From Promethearchaeota archaeon (GTDB taxonomy: Archaea > Asgardarchaeota > Lokiarchaeia > Sigynarchaeales > SOKP01): a stretch of DNA of 16,802 nt. Location of the stretch: positions 1 to 16,802 of the forward strand of contig JAEOTW010000324.1 in NCBI GenBank assembly GCA_016839655.1. Reading direction: 5' to 3'. A program made the translations under genes and the position numbers. The notes below the pieces were generated by a model that saw only the letters and a program-made list of their open reading frames with translations, had not been told where the DNA came from and searched no databases. This document shows, one piece after another, positions 15,201-16,802 of the stretch; within the stretch, counting starts at the first letter, position 1, and each line of letters starts with the position of its first letter.

Positions 15201-16802
15201 CTACCGCTCTTACAATTGGCGAATATTGGCTTGAAATTACTGCTGAAGATCAATATAGTAACAATATTATTACAATCATAAAGATTTTCTCAACAGTTAA
15301 GGAGATATCAAAATGTAATATAGATAAACAAACTAATATTGGTTATTCTGAACCTTTCAATGAAGGCTTTATTAAAATAGATGATGGAATATATGATCAG
15401 ACCTATTTTGGAGAGGGTTATAGAGAATTAGTCCATAGGCAGGATGTTGATCGTATAATAGATTATAGAGGGCGAGTCTGGGGTACAAAACCTCCAATGT
15501 TACCTATTGGAGACATAAATAATGCTTTAAAATATAATGATAGCTTTAATTTATACCTTGAGGCAGATAGGGCGGGAGGATATACTCCTGGTACAATTTT
15601 CATTCAGTGGGGTAATTATCAGAACTTTGATTCATTGCTTCACCAATATCTTACTGAAATTAGAATCTATTATAAAGTGATGGCAGAAGCGGGATGGCCA
15701 TTTAATATATTAGATACTGGATCTAATTTAAGATTGCATTATTATGATAACGCGGGTCATTCCTCCTCTAAACTAGTAGCATCTACTCCAAGCCACCAAC
15801 AATACTATTTTGGTGTTATCCATTTAACTTCTGGAATAATATTTGACCATGTGAAATCTGGTGGATATATCGAGTCAATGAAACTTGAAATGTATTCTGG
15901 AGAGAATGGATTATTAGATGTCACTTGGATAAATATTGATTATATTGATATCTACTATTATTTTGATAAACATGATATTGATTTTGAATATCAATTTAAT
16001 TGTTCAGAATATGGGTTTGAAAACATCACTGAATTTGATTTAAATATGGATATAATGGAAACGATTAGTGGATTAAATGTCCATTTATGGAACTTTGAAA
16101 CAGACCAATGGGATATAATTAATACAATTTCTAGTGCAGGTTTTCATAGTCAAACCATAGATAGTAATGCTAATCATTACTTTGATATGGATGAGATATT
16201 TATTATAAGATTTGAAACATGTGATTATTGGGATGGTGGACCTTATACAGATTATCATATTAGAATAGATTTCATAGAAATAAGGGTTCCACCACCAGAA
16301 CCACCACCTAATCTTATAGCGCTCCAAGAATTCTTATATATTCATTTGAATTGGGATAATTCTCTTACATACGGAGCACCAGTTCTTTATTATAATATAT
16401 TTAGGGGTGAAAGTGAAGGAGCAGTAAAGACATTAATAGCAATCTCGGGTAATACAGAATTTAATGATAACGATGTAGAGTTTGGAATTACATATTATTA
16501 TGAAATTAGTGCTTATAGTTATATGGGTGAAAGTAATACTTCAAATGTCGAAATAATGTTCCAAGATACCATTGATCCTGTGTGGAGTCCGGAACCTGAA
16601 GATCAGACAATTGAGTTCGGGGATCCATTCAGTTATGAGGTGAATGCGGATGACTTATCAGCAATAACCTATTTCATCAATGATACAACTCATTTTGCTA
16701 TTAATAGTGGGACAGGGCTAATAACGAACGCTACTGCTCTTACAGTTGGCGAATATTGGCTTGAAATTACCGCTGAAGATCAATATGGCAATGATATTAC
16801 TA
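12275..16802 (+). CDS. Giant secreted multidomain repeat protein (ConA-like, FN3-like, cadherin-like), 3'-truncated
   Basis: This frame is open for 1509 codons and leaves the window without a stop, so the C-terminus, anchor and total length are unknown. The N-terminus MRNKN followed by a hydrophobic stretch (residues 6-20) is a signal peptide. Residues about 70-261 form a concanavalin/LamG-like domain (SFDEDNVGENPNNW, TWYHMKVQF, WYLWINGAQYG, FYVGMNY). Residues 262-328 form an Ig-like linker (NNGTHSIQVFGNDTFG). From Cys330 a super-unit of 684 residues begins: a beta-rich domain (330-654) with no family I recognise, an FN3-like domain (655-745, starting PPPDPPPNL) and three 87-residue cadherin/He_PIG-like repeats (750-1010). 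A second super-unit starts at Cys1014. The ATG is the first Met followed by the signal peptide. A cell-surface adhesion or binding role is inferred. N-x-S/T sequons are frequent, fitting archaeal N-glycosylation. No catalytic motif is evident. Confidence 0.9.
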   Translation, partial: MRNKNIIYIVLGIFLSLCLGSITDFIPSENYSSDINNQEKTPLQPSASEIIIITPENKTYTSAMSGYYSATYSFDEDNVGENPNNWVVSENGGSCNVITEIDGHTKVIELYDTSDSDFPYALNYFDNNKTTGTVEWWWCSDSNTDMVQFLITDADNSAHVKILTSYTSTTYIQYYDNTTHNIVQYLPDTWYHMKVQFDVAGQWYLWINGAQYGPYNYQGTPQGMDRFYVGMNYDPSNYYCYIDAVGYSWDSNYELGSNIYEGLLLSFENSTNLKWIGYSLDFQTNKTVKGNTAINLPNNGTHSIQVFGNDTFGTNYSSELRYFTIDIPECHIDKQTTIGSSGSFDKDNIKGNDGKYDETIFGGGYGNQIHMQHADTILGYRGLVWGTFPPRTEEGDVNNALRENDNVNLFLEADRFHSYTPGTIFIQWGNYQNFGSSIHQYLTEIRIYYEVMAEAGWPPNILDTGSNLRLYYYDNFGTSSSTLIASVPVNQHYYSGDISLTSGTIFNHVKSGGYIKSMKLSMYSGENGLLDVTWINIDYIDIYYYFDKPDIDFEYQFNCSEYGFENITEFDLNMDIIETVSGLDVHLWNFETSSWDYIYQISNTGFHSLTIDNNADHYFDEDEIIRIKFERSDYWDGRPYTYYHIKIDFIKIRIPPPDPPPNLMAYQESLHIHLDWDDSHIYGAPVLHYNIYRGESEGEVKTLIATSSNTEFIDTDLEFGITYYYGISANSYMGESNTSNIQIMFRDPIDPVWNPEPEDHTIELGDHFSYDVNADDLSAITYSINDTTNFVINSGTGLITNATALTVDEYWLEITAEDSYGNDISAIIKITVEDTTDPIWSPDPEDQIIEFGDPLNYEVNADDLSTITYSINDTTNFAINNGTGLITNATDLEVGKCWLEITAVDPYNHGISTIIKLTVQDTTGPVWNPEPIYQFIEFGDPLNYEVNADDLSTITYSINDTTNFAINSGTGLITNATALTIGEYWLEITAEDQYSNNIITIIKIFSTVKEISKCNIDKQTNIGYSEPFNEGFIKIDDGIYDQTYFGEGYRELVHRQDVDRIIDYRGRVWGTKPPMLPIGDINNALKYNDSFNLYLEADRAGGYTPGTIFIQWGNYQNFDSLLHQYLTEIRIYYKVMAEAGWPFNILDTGSNLRLHYYDNAGHSSSKLVASTPSHQQYYFGVIHLTSGIIFDHVKSGGYIESMKLEMYSGENGLLDVTWINIDYIDIYYYFDKHDIDFEYQFNCSEYGFENITEFDLNMDIMETISGLNVHLWNFETDQWDIINTISSAGFHSQTIDSNANHYFDMDEIFIIRFETCDYWDGGPYTDYHIRIDFIEIRVPPPEPPPNLIALQEFLYIHLNWDNSLTYGAPVLYYNIFRGESEGAVKTLIAISGNTEFNDNDVEFGITYYYEISAYSYMGESNTSNVEIMFQDTIDPVWSPEPEDQTIEFGDPFSYEVNADDLSAITYFINDTTHFAINSGTGLITNATALTVGEYWLEITAEDQYGNDIT
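14522..14782 (+). repeat. Cadherin/He_PIG-like 87-aa repeat 1 (261 bp)
   Basis: It begins DPVWNPEPED and contains YDVNADDLSAITYSINDTTN, the INSGTGLITNATAL turn and YWLEITAEDSYGND. The pattern (W-P-x-P-E-D, two central strands, G-x-I-x-N, G-N at the end) is that of bacterial and archaeal cadherin-like or putative Ig domains. It carries NDT and NAT sequons. Confidence 0.88.
14783..15043 (+). repeat. Cadherin/He_PIG-like 87-aa repeat 2 (261 bp)
   Basis: It begins DPIWSPDPED, exactly 261 bp after repeat 1. It differs in having a Cys (GKCWLEI) and PYNHG in place of the usual Y-G-N loop. Its central 120 bp are almost identical to repeat 3. Confidence 0.88.
15044..15304 (+). repeat. Cadherin/He_PIG-like 87-aa repeat 3 (261 bp)
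   Basis: It begins GPVWNPEPIY, 261 bp after repeat 2, with the same INDTTNF and TNATAL segments. Its last strand changes to IIKIFSTVKEIS, which leads into the next super-unit. Confidence 0.87.
15314..16802 (+). repeat. 2052-bp super-repeat, partial copy 2
   Basis: This second copy of the 684-codon unit is cut by the window edge inside its first cadherin-like repeat. It keeps the long domain (15314 to about 16288), the FN3-like domain (about 16289-16573) and 76 codons of the next repeat. Confidence 0.93.
16574..16802 (+). repeat. Cadherin/He_PIG-like repeat 4, first of super-unit 2, truncated by window edge
   Basis: It begins DPVWSPEPED, exactly 2052 bp after repeat 1, and runs to the window end at ITAEDQYGNDIT. 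It has NDT and NAT sequons like the others. Confidence 0.87.

Larger units (their letters stand above)
13262..15313 (+). repeat. 2052-bp super-repeat, complete copy 1
   Basis: The unit of 684 codons begins at the Cys codon before NIDKQ/HIDKQ. Five anchor sequences spread across the unit (the GATAAACA, TTCAGTGGGG, GATACTGG, ATGTATTCTGG and AATGCGGATG blocks) all recur exactly 2052 bp downstream. There is therefore no net insertion or deletion between the anchors I measured. It contains the long beta-rich domain, the FN3-like domain and three cadherin-like repeats. Confidence 0.93.

Noticed and set aside
14522..15304. Regular 261-bp repeats as a CRISPR-like array or minisatellite
   Set aside because: The period is a whole number of codons, the frame stays open and the repeats encode a known type of extracellular domain.

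Overview
The window is AT-rich and reads as archaeal, most likely a Lokiarchaeia-like Asgard (Promethearchaeota) genome. This is inferred from gene content and sequence feel, not from a marker gene. The supporting signs are two proteins with longin/roadblock-like domains (the small-GTPase-regulator type of fold expanded in Asgard archaea), a tandem winged-helix regulator, an archaeal-type NOL1/NOP2/Sun methyltransferase, a large secreted protein built of ConA-like, FN3-like and cadherin-like modules, and a mix of apparently leaderless genes with Shine-Dalgarno-led ones. No rRNA, tRNA, CRISPR array or transposase was seen.

Layout. Positions 1-1427 hold the 3' part of an acyl-CoA synthetase gene that enters from the left, ending in a T-tract. 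An MFS exporter (1523-2815) and a sugar-1-phosphate nucleotidyltransferase (2924-4060) follow on the same strand. The latter converges, with a 9-bp gap, on a minus-strand gene (4070-5443) for a Cys-rich / longin-like / TPR-like protein. A 251-bp divergent spacer separates that gene from an HD-domain phosphohydrolase-like gene (5695-7170), which is tightly coupled to a 92-aa gene (7185-7463). A possible 62-aa gene (7605-7793) and a perfect 13-bp hairpin (7831-7860) precede a minus-strand CYTH-domain gene (7856-8467). Divergent from this is an RNA m5C methyltransferase (8610-9515). Then come three plus-strand genes: a 118-aa basic protein (9609-9965), a tandem winged-helix protein (10013-10756) and a 7-TM protein with a cytosolic longin-like domain (10783-12105).

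From 12275 to the right edge, one uninterrupted frame of 1509 codons runs off the window. It encodes a secreted giant protein with a signal peptide, a ConA/LamG-like domain, a 684-aa super-unit and the start of a second copy exactly 2052 bp downstream. Each super-unit holds a long beta-rich domain, an FN3-like domain and 87-aa cadherin/Ig-like repeats (three complete copies in the first).

How the genes may work together (inference). The winged-helix protein and the 7-TM longin-like protein lie 26 bp apart and look like a membrane signalling and regulation pair. The 118-aa protein just upstream shares a C-terminal motif with the 7-TM protein, so the three may form one functional cluster. The nucleotidyltransferase could supply activated sugars for glycans, and the giant surface protein carries N-glycosylation sequons in every cadherin-like repeat, but the two loci are not adjacent. 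The most novel-looking content is the longin-like sensor pair with its associated short protein, and the nested-repeat surface protein.
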